From Hydrogenophaga sp. (GTDB lineage Bacteria > Pseudomonadota > Gammaproteobacteria > Burkholderiales > Burkholderiaceae_C), in NCBI RefSeq assembly GCF_018780385.1, contig NZ_JADMJO010000051.1, positions 1-41,641 on the forward strand: a stretch of DNA of 41,641 nt. Direction: 5' to 3'. Under the pieces are notes generated by a model. That model was not told the origin of the DNA and ran no database searches. It worked only from the letters and a program-made list of their open reading frames with translations. A program made the position numbers and the translations under genes. Shown here piece after piece: positions 26,867 to 36,091 of the stretch. Positions within the stretch are counted from its first letter, which is position 1. Every line of letters begins with the position of its first letter.

Positions 26867-28089
26867 CAGCGGCCTCCCGCAGCGGAGGCCAGCGCAGCCA
26901 GAGTGGCATCCGGACGCGGCAGTTCGCTGTCGACCAGATCGCGGCGCAGGCGACCCAGCAGTGCTTGCGCGCTGGCCACCCGGGGCGCGCTGGTGTCGAA
27001 GTAGCGCGCGATGGACGCCTCCACCGCGACCACATCGGCCTGGCTGGCGGCCATGTGCCGGGCCAGCAGCCCCAGGCGGGCGTTGAGCAGCTTCAGCTTG
27101 ATGTTTTCGCGCAGGAAGAACGCCTGCTCGGGCGCGAGCAGCGCGGCCTCAGGCCGGTCGATGCGGCTCACGCGGACCAGTTCGCGGCCACTGCGCGTGA
27201 CCTCGGCCCAGGTGCGCTCCCACAGGGCGCTCCACCAGCCGGACACACGTGCCCAGCCCTGGCTGAACCCGCCGGGCTCGGCAACCGGCTCGCTCTCCAG
27301 AACGGGCTTGCGGGCTTCAGGAGCAGTTGGTGCCGCGCTGGCAGCGGGCGGCGAAGCAGGGTTCTTTGCAGACGCTGGCACCGGCTCCGCTACCGTCTTG
27401 CGGGCGGCTGGCGCCGCCTTCCGCAAGCCGACCTGATTGAGCACGGGCCAGTCGTCCACCTGCCGAGCCAACTCGTCCAGCCGCAAGGCCAGGGCGGGAA
27501 TGTCGGCCAATGGAGCGGCCTGGATGCGTTCGATGTCGCGTGCAATGGCGCGCTGCACAGGGTTCAGCCGTGGCTGGGCGGCTCGGGCAATGCGCTGGTC
27601 GGCGGCCTGGAGCGCGGAGACGATCGGCTGGGCACTGCCGGTGAGCTGGGCCTGCTGCTGCGCCAGCTTCACTGCCGACTCCAGGTCCTGCACGAGGTTG
27701 TCGTCGCGCGAGCGTGAAAGCGCCAGCATGAGTTCTTCGAGCTGGCTGCGCTGCAGGCTCACCTCGGACAAGCGCACCTCCGCCACGGCCAGGCGCGCCT
27801 GCAACTCCTGCGCCAGCGCCTCGGCCTGCGCGGCCATCGTGCGGGCTTCCACGGCCTGCTCGCCGCTCTCTTGCACGCGGCGGGCCAGCTCCTGCTGGGT
27901 GAGGCTGAGCTTTTGCCACAGCAAGCCGGCCAGCACGAGTGCCAGCGCGGCCAGCAGCACGGCCAGCCACGTCAGCCCCGTGCCGGGGCGACGCAACGCC
28001 GGAGATGAAGACAGCGGCGGTGCGTGGCTCGGCGCCACGGCGGGCGCCGCGGTGTCGGTGGAGGGGTGAACGGGTTGGTTGGAGCTCAT
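26866..28089 (-). CDS. hemX: HemX family membrane protein (uroporphyrinogen-III methyltransferase-like)
   Basis: A 407-residue protein. It has a Pro/Ala-rich cytoplasmic N-terminus, one transmembrane helix (about 41-62, LTWLAVLLAALALVLAGLLW), a coiled-coil section (about 63-130) and the HemX domain with DIPALALRLDELARQVDDWPVL and RIDRPEAALLAPEQAFFLRENIKLKLLNARLGLL. A Pro/Ala linker (about 215-260) splits the domain. Start ATG 28089 overlaps the hemD stop (ATGA), which is better supported than the ATG 12 nt upstream. Despite the family name it lacks the methyltransferase fold; it probably organises the pathway at the membrane with HemY. Confidence 0.9.
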   Translation of the reverse strand: MSSNQPVHPSTDTAAPAVAPSHAPPLSSSPALRRPGTGLTWLAVLLAALALVLAGLLWQKLSLTQQELARRVQESGEQAVEARTMAAQAEALAQELQARLAVAEVRLSEVSLQRSQLEELMLALSRSRDDNLVQDLESAVKLAQQQAQLTGSAQPIVSALQAADQRIARAAQPRLNPVQRAIARDIERIQAAPLADIPALALRLDELARQVDDWPVLNQVGLRKAAPAARKTVAEPVPASAKNPASPPAASAAPTAPEARKPVLESEPVAEPGGFSQGWARVSGWWSALWERTWAEVTRSGRELVRVSRIDRPEAALLAPEQAFFLRENIKLKLLNARLGLLARHMAASQADVVAVEASIARYFDTSAPRVASAQALLGRLRRDLVDSELPRPDATLAALASAAGGR

Positions 28090-28949
28090 GGTGCAGTGCA
28101 CTCTGATTCTAGGGCGCGCAACACATCGGGCAGGCTGGGACGTGATTCAATCACACGCCCGAAGCCCGTGTCGCGTGCAGCCTGGGCAATGCGCGGATGC
28201 GTCACCAGCGCGGTGGCCGCGCTCCAGCTGGCCGACGGTTGTGCCACGCGCAGCGCAGCCAGCGCCTCGGAACTGCTGAACAGCCACACACTGTCAGCCA
28301 GGGTGGCCTGCGCCATGAGCGCGCGATCGGCGTCGTCGAACACCGGCGGGCGCCGTTCGTAGGCCACACAGCCTTCCACCCGCGCACCCAGGGCCTCGCA
28401 TTGGCGAATCAACCAGTCGCGCCCATGTCCTGGCACAGGGCCTTCAGCCGCAGGTGCTTCCATGGACGAGCCCCGCACGATCAGGATCCGGCTTCCAGCC
28501 ACCACCTGCGAGGCGACCACGGGCCACAGGTGCTCGGAATCGAATTGCGCGGCGTCGGCTGGCGGCGAGTCGATGCGTTCGGGCGCAATGCCCAGGGCGC
28601 CGAGCGCCTGCGCTAGCAGGCGCGCCGTGCCCGGCCCCGGTGCCCAGAAGCGTGTGTTGAACGGCGCCAGCGGACGTGCAACCGAACCCTCGGCAAAAAA
28701 ATGGCTCACGGCCGCGCCGCTCACGAACAGCAGCGCATCAACGTGTGACCATTTCGCGCGCCAGACCTGCAAGGCAGCCCTGGCCTCGCTGGTCGACGGC
28801 TCGCCAATGTCGATCAAGGGCAGTGCCTGCGCTGGCCAGCCTTGGGCGCGCAGCGCTTGCACCCAGTGGGCGGCTTCACCCGCGGGACGGGTGACGATCA
28901 GCCGCGCCAGCCGGCCGGGTGCGGGCCGCTGGACGGTGGGCGCACTCAA
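28086..28949 (-). CDS. hemD: uroporphyrinogen-III synthase
   Basis: A 287-residue enzyme that cyclises hydroxymethylbilane to uroporphyrinogen III with inversion of ring D. LIVTRPAGEAAHWVQALRAQGW opens the first domain; later DALLFVSGAAVSHFF, ILIVRGSSMEAP and SVWLFSSSEALAAL fit the diverged HemD pattern. I chose a TTG start at 28949: a perfect GGAGG lies at 28959-28963 (minus strand, ten nt upstream) inside the hemC end, only 4 nt separate it from the hemC stop, and the longer frame to 29048 would run antisense-like Arg-rich residues. hemD is often poorly conserved, so confidence rests partly on its position between hemC and hemX. Confidence 0.9.
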   Translation of the reverse strand: MSAPTVQRPAPGRLARLIVTRPAGEAAHWVQALRAQGWPAQALPLIDIGEPSTSEARAALQVWRAKWSHVDALLFVSGAAVSHFFAEGSVARPLAPFNTRFWAPGPGTARLLAQALGALGIAPERIDSPPADAAQFDSEHLWPVVASQVVAGSRILIVRGSSMEAPAAEGPVPGHGRDWLIRQCEALGARVEGCVAYERRPPVFDDADRALMAQATLADSVWLFSSSEALAALRVAQPSASWSAATALVTHPRIAQAARDTGFGRVIESRPSLPDVLRALESECTAP

Positions 28950-28953
28950 GGTC

Positions 28954-29907
28954 TCAGACCTCCACCGGCGGCGGCGTGGCGCCGGCCGCACGCAGGTCGG
29001 CGGCCACGCGCTGACCCAGCGCCTCGGCCTCGGCGAGCGTGTGCACACGTGCCTGCCCGCTCACCCGCACCACCGCCTGCTGGCCCCGCGGATCGCCCCA
29101 GGCGGCGTCAAGCTTCAGTGTGCCGTCTGCCTGCCAGTCGGCGTAGGCCGCCAAGGGCATGGAGCAGCTGCCACCCATGGCACGCGAGACGGTGCGCTCG
29201 GCCGCGACGCGCTGCCAGCTGGCGGTGTGCGCCAGCGGCGCCAGCGCGTCGATCAGGTCTTGCCGATCCGATCGCACCTCGATGCCCAGGGCCCCCTGGC
29301 CGGCCGCAGGCAAGGATTCGACAGGCTCGAAGATGTGGCGGATGCGCTGACCCAGGCCCAGCCGCTTGAGGCCGGCCGCGGCCAGCACGATGGCGTGGTA
29401 CTGGCCTTCGTCGAGCTTGCGCAGGCGCGTATCGAGGTTGCCGCGCAGCGGTTCAATGCGCACGTCGGTGCGACCCAGCCGGTCCAGGGATTCGCGCAAC
29501 AACACCAGGCGGCGCAGGCTGGAGGTGCCCACCACCGCGTTTGCCGGCAGCTCGGCCAGTGATGCACATTGCGGCGACACCCAGGCATCGCGCGGGTCTT
29601 CGCGCTCCATCACGCAGGCCAGCGCAAAGCCTTCGGGCAGCTGCATCGGCACGTCCTTGAGCGAATGCACCGCGATGTCGGCGCGGCCCTCTTCCAGCGC
29701 CACTTCCAGTTCCTTGACGAACAGGCCTTTGCCGCCGACCTTGGACAGGCTGCGGTCCAGGATCTGGTCGCCCAGCGTGGTCATGCCCAGCAGCGTCACC
29801 CGGTGGCCCAGGCCTTCCAGCAAGGCCTTGACGTGTTCGGCCTGCCACAACGCCAGGCGGCTCTCGCGGGTGGCGATGGTGATGGCCAGAGGGGTGGAAG
29901 TGGGCAT
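28954..29907 (-). CDS. hemC: hydroxymethylbilane synthase (porphobilinogen deaminase)
   Basis: A 317-residue cytoplasmic enzyme that polymerises four porphobilinogens into hydroxymethylbilane. Key features are [15 protein letters not shown] (12-26), [12 protein letters not shown], the catalytic aspartate D85 in HSLKDVP, GTSSLRR and C248 in [12 protein letters not shown], which carries the dipyrromethane cofactor. It is the first gene of the leftward hemCDXY operon and is divergent from ppc. The order hemC-hemD-hemX-hemY is standard for beta- and gammaproteobacteria. Confidence 0.96.
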   Translation of the reverse strand: MPTSTPLAITIATRESRLALWQAEHVKALLEGLGHRVTLLGMTTLGDQILDRSLSKVGGKGLFVKELEVALEEGRADIAVHSLKDVPMQLPEGFALACVMEREDPRDAWVSPQCASLAELPANAVVGTSSLRRLVLLRESLDRLGRTDVRIEPLRGNLDTRLRKLDEGQYHAIVLAAAGLKRLGLGQRIRHIFEPVESLPAAGQGALGIEVRSDRQDLIDALAPLAHTASWQRVAAERTVSRAMGGSCSMPLAAYADWQADGTLKLDAAWGDPRGQQAVVRVSGQARVHTLAEAEALGQRVAADLRAAGATPPPVEV

Positions 29908-30061
29908 GGACGGAAGGGAGGATCTGGGGGCGGCGCAACGCGCGAAATTTGGTACCCGGTTCGTAACCGGGCAGGGTGTTTTTGAATGCTAGCATGGCCC
30001 TTCGACCGGGTTTTCTCCAGATCACCCGGCCCTGTCGGCAGGCCTCTCATCTCCCAACACC
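29908..30061. promoter_or_regulatory. hemC / ppc divergent control region
   Basis: This 154-base gap must hold both promoters. Visible are a hairpin CCCGGTT CGT AACCGGG (29955-29971) followed by a T-rich stretch, and a perfect palindrome ATGCTAGCAT (29986-29995) that could overlap -10 elements in both directions. The ppc ATG has no obvious Shine-Dalgarno. Confidence 0.4.
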
Positions 30062-32896
30062 ATGAGCCGAACGATCGCGCAAACCCGCACCCGCCCTTCC
30101 AGCCGCGCCGACAAGGACCAGCCCCTCATCGACGACATCCGCCTGCTCGGCCGCATCCTGGGCGACGTGATCCGCGAACAGGAAGGCCTGGCGGCCTTTG
30201 CGCTGATCGAGCAGATCCGCCAGCTCTCGGTGGCGTTTCGTCGCCACGCCGATCAGTCAGCCGACAAAGCGCTCAAGAAGCTGCTCAAGGGCCTGAGCGG
30301 TGACCAGACGGTGAGCGTGATCCGCGCCTTCACCTACTTCAGCCACCTGGCCAACCTGGCCGAGGACCGCCACCACATCCGCCGCCGCGCCGTGCACGAG
30401 CGCGCTGGTGAGCTGCAGGAAGGCAGCCTGGCGCGCACGCTGCAGCGCCTGCACAAGGCCGGCATCGCACCGGGCGCGATCGTCGACACGCTGGCGCTCA
30501 GCCACATCTCACCCGTGCTCACGGCCCACCCCACCGAGGTACAGCGCAAGAGCATCCTGGACGCCGAGCGCGCCATCGCACGGTTGCTCGGCGAACGCGA
30601 CGAACAGGAGCGCCTGCCGCGCGAGCGCGACGACATCGAGGCGCAGATCCGCGCACGCGTCACCCAGCTCTGGCAAACACGCCTGCTGCGCTTCACCAAG
30701 CTCACCGTGGCCGACGAGATCGAGAACGCGCTGAGCTACTACGAAGCCACCTTCCTCACGCAGATCCCGCGCCTGTACCGCGAACTCGAGGAAGGCCTGG
30801 GCGACAGTGGCGAGAACGCCGTGATTGCGCCCTTCCTGCGCATGGGCCAGTGGATCGGTGGCGACCGCGACGGCAACCCCAACGTGACCGCGCAGACACT
30901 CGAACTGGCACTGCACAGCCAGGCCGACATGGTGCTGCGCCACCACCTCACGCAGTTGCACCACCTGGGCGCGGAGCTCTCGGTGTCGGCCATGCTCACC
31001 AGCGTGAGCCCGGCCATGCAGGCGCTGGCCGAGCGCTCGCCCGACACCAACGCCCACCGCCAGGACGAGCCCTACCGCCGCGCGCTCACCGGCATGTACG
31101 CGCGTCTGGCGGCCACGCTCCACCACCTCACCGGCGGCGAGGCGGCACGCCACGCCATCGCGCCTCAAGACGCCTACACCAGCGCCGCCGAGCTGCTGGG
31201 CGACTTGCGCACGATCCAGGCCTCGCTCAAATCACACCACGGCGCCGCACTGGCGCGCGCGCGCCTGCAGCCGCTGATGCGCGCGGTGCAAGTGTTCGGT
31301 TTTCACCTGGCCACGGTCGACCTGCGGCAAAGCTCCGACAAGCACGAGGAGGTGGTGGCCGAACTCCTGGCTGCGGCGCGCATCGAACCGCAGTATTCGC
31401 AGCTCGATGAAGCCGGCAAGCGAGCCGTGTTGCTGCGCCAGCTCAACGACGCGCGACCCTTGCGCGTGCCCGGTGTCACGTACTCGGCCCACACGCTGGG
31501 CGAGCTGGCGATCTTCGACACCGCCAGCAGTGGGCGCGAGCGTTTCGGCGCGCAGGCCATCCGCCACGCCATCATCAGCCACACCGAGACCGTGAGCGAC
31601 CTGCTCGAGGTGTTGCTGCTGCAGAAAGAGGCCGGGCTGATGCGCGGCACGCTGAATGAAGACGCCCTGTGCGACCTGATCGTGGTGCCGCTGTTCGAAA
31701 CGATCGAAGACCTGCGCAACGCCGCCCCCATCATGCGCGAGTACCTGGCTCTGCCCGGTGTGCGCGCCATGGTCGAACGGGGCGCAGCCGATGGCTACTG
31801 CGAGCAGGACATCATGCTCGGCTACTCCGACAGCAACAAGGACGGCGGCATCTTCACCAGCAACTGGGAGTTGTATCGGGCCGAGATCGCACTGGTCGAG
31901 TTGTTCGACGCCCTCAATCAAGGTCGGGGAAAAACGATCCAGCTGCGGATGTTCCATGGCAGGGGAGGAACAGTGGGCAGGGGCGGTGGCCCGAGTTTTC
32001 AGGCCATCCTGGCGCAGCCGCCGGGCACGGTGCGTGGCCAGATCCGTCTGACCGAGCAAGGCGAGGTGATTGGCTCCAAGTACGCCAACCCCGAGATCGG
32101 CCGGCGCAACCTCGAAACCCTGGTGGCCGCCACGCTGGAGGCCACACTGCTCAAACCCACGCGCAACGCGCCAGCGGCCTTCCTGACCGCGGCCGACGAG
32201 CTTTCGCGCCAGAGCATGGCCGCCTACCGCGCACTGGTCTACGACACCCCGCGCTTTGCCGAGTACTTCTTCGCCTCCACACCGATCCGCGAGATCGCCG
32301 AGCTCAACATCGGCTCGCGCCCGGCCTCGCGCAAAGCCACTCAGAAGATCGAAGACCTGCGAGCCATCCCCTGGGGCTTCAGCTGGGGCCAGTGCCGACT
32401 CACCCTGCCGGGCTGGTACGGGTTTGGTTCGGCGGTGCACACCTTTCTGCACCGCGACGGTCCCAAAGGCGTGGCCGCACAAAAGGCGCTGTTGCAGAAA
32501 ATGGTGAAGCAGTGGCCCTTCTTCAGCACCCTGCTCTCCAACATGGACATGGTGCTGGCCAAGAGCGATCTGGCGCTCGCCTCCCTCTACTCGGAGCTGG
32601 TGCCCGACAAGCGCCTGCGCAACCACGTGTTCAAGGCCATTGAGGCCGAGTGGCACCGCACGGCCGACGCACTGGCGCTCATCACCGGTGAAAAGCAGCG
32701 CCTGGTGAACAACGCCGCGCTGCAGCGCTCCATGCGCCACCGCTTCCCCTACATCGACCCGCTGCACCACCTGCAGGTGGAACTTGTGCGGCGCTACCGC
32801 GCGGGGGAAAACGACGCAGATCGCAACGAACGTGTGCGCCGCGGCATCCACATTTCGATCAACGGCATTGCGGCCGGCCTGCGAAACACAGGGTGA
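30062..32896 (+). CDS. ppc: phosphoenolpyruvate carboxylase
   Basis: A 944-residue enzyme that carboxylates PEP to oxaloacetate, refilling the TCA cycle. The catalytic histidine is H156 in [22 protein letters not shown] (587-596, K593) and [14 protein letters not shown] (631-644, R634) are the other signature loops. The tail ends [15 protein letters not shown], the usual Asn-Thr-Gly C-terminus. The block encoding ALNQGRGK to GRGG (31908-31990) uses AGG, GGA, ACA, CAA and AAT codons that are rare elsewhere in the gene. Divergent from hemC. Confidence 0.97.
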   Translation: MSRTIAQTRTRPSSRADKDQPLIDDIRLLGRILGDVIREQEGLAAFALIEQIRQLSVAFRRHADQSADKALKKLLKGLSGDQTVSVIRAFTYFSHLANLAEDRHHIRRRAVHERAGELQEGSLARTLQRLHKAGIAPGAIVDTLALSHISPVLTAHPTEVQRKSILDAERAIARLLGERDEQERLPRERDDIEAQIRARVTQLWQTRLLRFTKLTVADEIENALSYYEATFLTQIPRLYRELEEGLGDSGENAVIAPFLRMGQWIGGDRDGNPNVTAQTLELALHSQADMVLRHHLTQLHHLGAELSVSAMLTSVSPAMQALAERSPDTNAHRQDEPYRRALTGMYARLAATLHHLTGGEAARHAIAPQDAYTSAAELLGDLRTIQASLKSHHGAALARARLQPLMRAVQVFGFHLATVDLRQSSDKHEEVVAELLAAARIEPQYSQLDEAGKRAVLLRQLNDARPLRVPGVTYSAHTLGELAIFDTASSGRERFGAQAIRHAIISHTETVSDLLEVLLLQKEAGLMRGTLNEDALCDLIVVPLFETIEDLRNAAPIMREYLALPGVRAMVERGAADGYCEQDIMLGYSDSNKDGGIFTSNWELYRAEIALVELFDALNQGRGKTIQLRMFHGRGGTVGRGGGPSFQAILAQPPGTVRGQIRLTEQGEVIGSKYANPEIGRRNLETLVAATLEATLLKPTRNAPAAFLTAADELSRQSMAAYRALVYDTPRFAEYFFASTPIREIAELNIGSRPASRKATQKIEDLRAIPWGFSWGQCRLTLPGWYGFGSAVHTFLHRDGPKGVAAQKALLQKMVKQWPFFSTLLSNMDMVLAKSDLALASLYSELVPDKRLRNHVFKAIEAEWHRTADALALITGEKQRLVNNAALQRSMRHRFPYIDPLHHLQVELVRRYRAGENDADRNERVRRGIHISINGIAAGLRNTG

Positions 32897-32908
32897 ATGG
32901 GTAAAACC

Positions 32909-32914
32909 TAAAAT
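32909..32914 (+). promoter_or_regulatory. -10-like hexamer 6 nt before the PHP gene start
   Basis: TAAAAT ends exactly 6 nt before the GTG at 32921, with no Shine-Dalgarno between. Transcription starting 6-7 nt downstream would begin at the start codon, a leaderless mRNA. The same spacing occurs at 34694-34699 and, on the minus strand, at 41273-41278. Confidence 0.4.
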
Positions 32915-32920
32915 GACCCG

Positions 32921-33778
32921 GTGAACACATTGACCAACGCCGACCTGCACTGCCACTCCGTCGTCTCTGACGGCACCCTCACGCCCGAGGCGCTGGCGCA
33001 GCGCGCCCAGGCCAACGGCGTGGAACTGTGGGCCCTGACCGACCACGACGAACTCGGTGGACAGGATCGCGCCATGGCGGCTGCGCGTGAGGTGGGCATG
33101 AGTTACCTCACAGGCGTCGAGATCTCGGTGACCTTCCTGGGCATCACGGTGCACATCGTCGGCCTGGGCATGGACCACACGCATCCCGCGCTCTTGGCCG
33201 GCCTGCGGGCCACGCGCGGCGGGCGCGAACAGCGCGCACGCGACATGAGCGACGACCTCGCCCGTGTGGGCATCAAAGGTGTCTATGAAGGCGCCTTGAA
33301 GTACGTGGGCAACCCCGAGCTCATCTCTCGCTCGCACTTCGCGCGCTATCTGGTGGAAATCGGCGTGAGCAAGGACACCAACGACGTCTTCCGCAAATAC
33401 ATCACCGAAGGCAAACCCGGATTCGTGCCACACCGCTGGGCCAAGCTGGCCGATGCGGTGGGCTGGATCACGCAGTCCGGCGGCGTGGCCGTGATCGCCC
33501 ACCCGGGCCGCTACAAGCTCACGCCCAATGAAGAGTTCGCGCTGTTCACCGAATTCAAGAACCACGGCGGTCAGGCGGTGGAGGTGATGACCGGTGCGCA
33601 CAACCAGTCCGACTACGCGAAATACGCGGGCTACTGTCAGGAATTCGGCCTCGCCGCATCGCGCGGCAGCGATTTCCACAGCCCCGAAGAGAGCCACATG
33701 GACCTGGGCAAACTGCCCGACCTGCCCGGCAGCGTCACGCCGGTGTGGGAGCTGCTGCAGTCGCGCATCCTGCAGTGA
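32921..33778 (+). CDS. PHP-domain phosphatase/exonuclease (YciV/Rnm family)
   Basis: A 285-residue metal-dependent phosphoesterase of the YciV/TrpH family. ADLHCHSVVSDG (7-18), TDHDE (40-44), GVEISV (65-70), AHPGRYKL and SRGSDFHSP supply the trinuclear metal ligands. Relatives are reported as 3',5'-nucleotide bisphosphate phosphatases or 5'-3' exonucleases acting on short RNAs and rRNA ends. The start is GTG at 32921, preceded by a -10-like TAAAAT rather than a Shine-Dalgarno. It is coupled to the EamA gene by TGATG. In E. coli the homologue sits beside yciO; here a YciO-type gene follows one gene later. Confidence 0.9.
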   Translation: MNTLTNADLHCHSVVSDGTLTPEALAQRAQANGVELWALTDHDELGGQDRAMAAAREVGMSYLTGVEISVTFLGITVHIVGLGMDHTHPALLAGLRATRGGREQRARDMSDDLARVGIKGVYEGALKYVGNPELISRSHFARYLVEIGVSKDTNDVFRKYITEGKPGFVPHRWAKLADAVGWITQSGGVAVIAHPGRYKLTPNEEFALFTEFKNHGGQAVEVMTGAHNQSDYAKYAGYCQEFGLAASRGSDFHSPEESHMDLGKLPDLPGSVTPVWELLQSRILQ

Positions 33779-34686
33779 TGGTGGAGCCGACGCGCTACCC
33801 GCCCGCGCAGGCCGCGCTGGGCATTGGCTTCCTGGTCCTGGCCACAGCGTTCTTTGCCGTGCTGGACACCACCGTGAAGTACGTCGGCGCTTTCGTGCCG
33901 GTGTTGATGGCCGTGTGGTTCCGCTACGCGTTCCACGCCGTGCTGGTCACGGCGGTCATGCTGCCGCTGCGCGGGCGCAGCCTGCTGCAAACCGCGCACC
34001 CCCGCTTCCAGGTGTTGCGCGGTGCCTTGCTGCTGGCCGTGAGCGCGATTTCTTTCGTGGCACTGCAGTACATGCCGGTGGGCGAATTCACCGCCATCGT
34101 CATGATCACGCCCCTGGTGGTCACGCTGCTGGCCGCGCTGTTCCTGCGCGAGCGCGTGTCGCCGCTGCGCTGGGTGCTGGTGTGCGGCGGCTTCGCCGGC
34201 GCGCTGCTGGTGGTGCAACCCGGTGGTGAGGTGATCGGCTGGGCCAGCTTGCTGCCACTGGTGATGGTGTTCACCTACGCCTGGTTTCAGATTCTGACCA
34301 GCAAGATGGCGCGCACCGAAGACCCCATGACCATGCACTTCTACACCGGTTGGGTTGGTGCACTCGTGGCCAGCCTGGCGCTGCCGTTCGTGTGGAAGGC
34401 CATTCCTGATGTGAGCACCTTCGCGCTGCTGTGCCTCATCGGCTTGATGGGCACCGTCGGCCATTTCCTGCTGATCCTGGCGTTCAAACGCACGCAGGCG
34501 TCCACGCTCACGCCCTACCTCTATGGCCAGATCGGCTTCGCCATGTTCTGTGGCTGGGTCGTGTTCGGCCATGTGCCGGGTCGGCTGGAGCTCATCGGCA
34601 TCGCGATGATCGTGCTGTGCGGCGCCACCGCCAGCTGGCTCACCGCGCGCGACCGACGCCTGCCGGTGGACCAACCCGAGGCTTGA
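33778..34686 (+). CDS. EamA (DMT) family transporter
   Basis: A 302-residue inner-membrane protein with ten predicted helices in two EamA repeats: ALGIGFLVLATAFFAVLDTTVKYVG begins the first and LPLVMVFTYAWFQILTSKMAR the second. The motif YMPVGEFTAIVMITPLVVTLLAALFLRERVS is typical of the S-adenosylmethionine/drug-metabolite exporter group. The ATG overlaps the PHP gene stop (TGATG at 33776-33780), so it is translationally coupled; the frame to 33745 is not used. The substrate is unknown; it interrupts what is otherwise a yciV-yciO pairing. Confidence 0.9.
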   Translation: MVEPTRYPPAQAALGIGFLVLATAFFAVLDTTVKYVGAFVPVLMAVWFRYAFHAVLVTAVMLPLRGRSLLQTAHPRFQVLRGALLLAVSAISFVALQYMPVGEFTAIVMITPLVVTLLAALFLRERVSPLRWVLVCGGFAGALLVVQPGGEVIGWASLLPLVMVFTYAWFQILTSKMARTEDPMTMHFYTGWVGALVASLALPFVWKAIPDVSTFALLCLIGLMGTVGHFLLILAFKRTQASTLTPYLYGQIGFAMFCGWVVFGHVPGRLELIGIAMIVLCGATASWLTARDRRLPVDQPEA

Positions 34687-34693
34687 GCGGGAT

Positions 34694-34699
34694 CACAAT
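34694..34699 (+). promoter_or_regulatory. -10-like hexamer 6 nt before the YciO gene start
   Basis: CACAAT ends 6 nt before ATG 34706 (spacer CGCGCC), with no Shine-Dalgarno. The layout matches a leaderless promoter. Confidence 0.35.
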
Positions 34700-34705
34700 C
34701 GCGCC

Positions 34706-35341
34706 ATGTCCCAGTTTTTCGAAGTCCATCCCGAGAATCCCCAACCACGACTGCTCAAGCAGGCAGTGCAGTTGCTGGAGCGGGGCGGCGTGCTGGCCGT
34801 GCCCACCGATTCGAGCTACGCGCTGGTCTGCCACCTCGACGACAAGACCGCCGCCGACCGCCTTCGCCGCATCCGCCAGGTGGACGACAAGCACCACCTC
34901 ACGCTGATCTGCCGCGACCTGAGTGAACTTGCCAGCTACGCTCGGGTCGACAACCGCCAGTACCGGTTGCTCAAACTCGCAACACCGGGCCCCTACACCT
35001 TCATCCTGGAGGCCAGCAAGGAGGTGCCGCGGCGCCTGAGCCATCCCTCGCGCAAGACCATCGGCCTGCGCGTGCCTGAGCACAAGACGCTGCTGGAGCT
35101 GCTGGGCCTGCATGGTGCGCCGTTGCTCTCCACCACGCTCATCCTGCCCGGCCAGATCGCCCCACTGAACGATGCCCAGGAGATCCGCGAACGTCTGCAG
35201 CACGAGCTGGCCGGAGTGATCGACGCCGGCGCCTGTGCGTTGGAACCCACCACGGTGATCGACCTCACGCCGATGGGCAGCGGCGGGGATCCCGAAGTGA
35301 TCCGCGCAGGCCAGGGCGCCCTCGGTCCGCTCGGGCTCTGA
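34706..35341 (+). CDS. Sua5/YciO/YrdC family protein, YciO type
   Basis: A 211-residue protein with the YrdC fold. VLAVPTDSSYALVCHLDDKTAADRLRRIRQ (about 29-58) and LATPGPYTFILEASKEVPRRLSHPSRKTIGLRVPEH (about 91-126) are the substrate-binding region for threonylcarbamoyl-AMP synthesis. PTDSSYAL, in place of PTETVYGL, and the length favour the YciO branch. YciO has weak threonylcarbamoyladenylate synthase activity, so a direct role in t6A tRNA modification is uncertain. It follows the PHP and EamA genes on the same strand. Confidence 0.88.
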   Translation: MSQFFEVHPENPQPRLLKQAVQLLERGGVLAVPTDSSYALVCHLDDKTAADRLRRIRQVDDKHHLTLICRDLSELASYARVDNRQYRLLKLATPGPYTFILEASKEVPRRLSHPSRKTIGLRVPEHKTLLELLGLHGAPLLSTTLILPGQIAPLNDAQEIRERLQHELAGVIDAGACALEPTTVIDLTPMGSGGDPEVIRAGQGALGPLGL

Positions 35342-35404
35342 GCCGCCACGCCGGGGCCATCGCCCAGTCTGGGACAATACCCATTTGCCCACAGCGCACC
35401 CTCC

Positions 35405-36073
35405 ATGGATTTCGCCCAGATCGTTCAAACCGTCGCCCTCTACGCCATTCCGGTGCTGTTCGCCATCACGCTGCACGAGGCAGCGCATGGTTACGCGGCC
35501 CGGCACTTCGGCGACCGCACCGCCGAACTCATGGGACGCATCACGCTCAACCCGGTCAAGCACATCGATCCGGTCGGCACCATCGCCATGCCGCTGATCC
35601 TGTACTTCGCCACCGCAGGGGCCTTCCTGTTTGGCTATGCCAAACCGGTGCCGGTCAACTTCGGGCGCCTGCGCAACCCCAAGCGCGACATGGTGTGGGT
35701 TGCCCTGGCAGGGCCCGGAGCCAACCTGTTCCAGGCGATCGCCTGGACCGTGCTGCTCTATGTGCTGGCCGCGCTGGGCGTACAGGAACAGTTCTTCCTG
35801 CAGATGTGCCGCGCGGGCGTGCTGGTGAACCTGGTCATGTTCGCTTTCAACCTCTTCCCCCTCCCCCCGCTGGACGGGGGGCGCATTCTGGTGGGTCTGT
35901 TGCCCATGCGCCAGGCCGAACTGGTCTCACGCGTCGAGCCCTGGGGCTTCTTCATCGTCATGGCCTTGGTCATCAGCGGTGTGGTGGGCAATCTCTGGTT
36001 GCGCCCCCTGATGCTGCTCACCAGCAACGCCATCGAGGTGCTGCTCACACCCCTTCGCATGCTGATCCTGTAA
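35405..36073 (+). CDS. site-2 protease family (M50) membrane metallopeptidase
   Basis: A 222-residue protein with about six membrane helices. The zinc motif HEAAH (H24, E25, H28) lies in the first helix, and the third ligand is D157 in NLFPLPPLDGGR. GRITLNPVKHIDPVGTIAMP and FGYAKPVPVNFGRLRNPKRDM are typical of the short, PDZ-less FtsH-like/Rip branch. It cuts proteins inside the membrane; the substrate is unknown. It lies 18 nt before trpS, a pairing seen in other betaproteobacteria and so possibly one transcript. A GACAAT hexamer at 35371-35376 is a possible -10; no Shine-Dalgarno is obvious. Confidence 0.92.
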   Translation: MDFAQIVQTVALYAIPVLFAITLHEAAHGYAARHFGDRTAELMGRITLNPVKHIDPVGTIAMPLILYFATAGAFLFGYAKPVPVNFGRLRNPKRDMVWVALAGPGANLFQAIAWTVLLYVLAALGVQEQFFLQMCRAGVLVNLVMFAFNLFPLPPLDGGRILVGLLPMRQAELVSRVEPWGFFIVMALVISGVVGNLWLRPLMLLTSNAIEVLLTPLRMLIL

Positions 36074-36091
36074 ACGCGACTTGCTCCGCCC

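Noticed and set aside
31232..33697. 821-codon open frame antisense to ppc and the PHP gene
   Set aside because: Covers two firmly identified genes on the other strand and spans their junction; its residues (HRVG, QHL, His-rich) are typical of GC-rich shadow frames.
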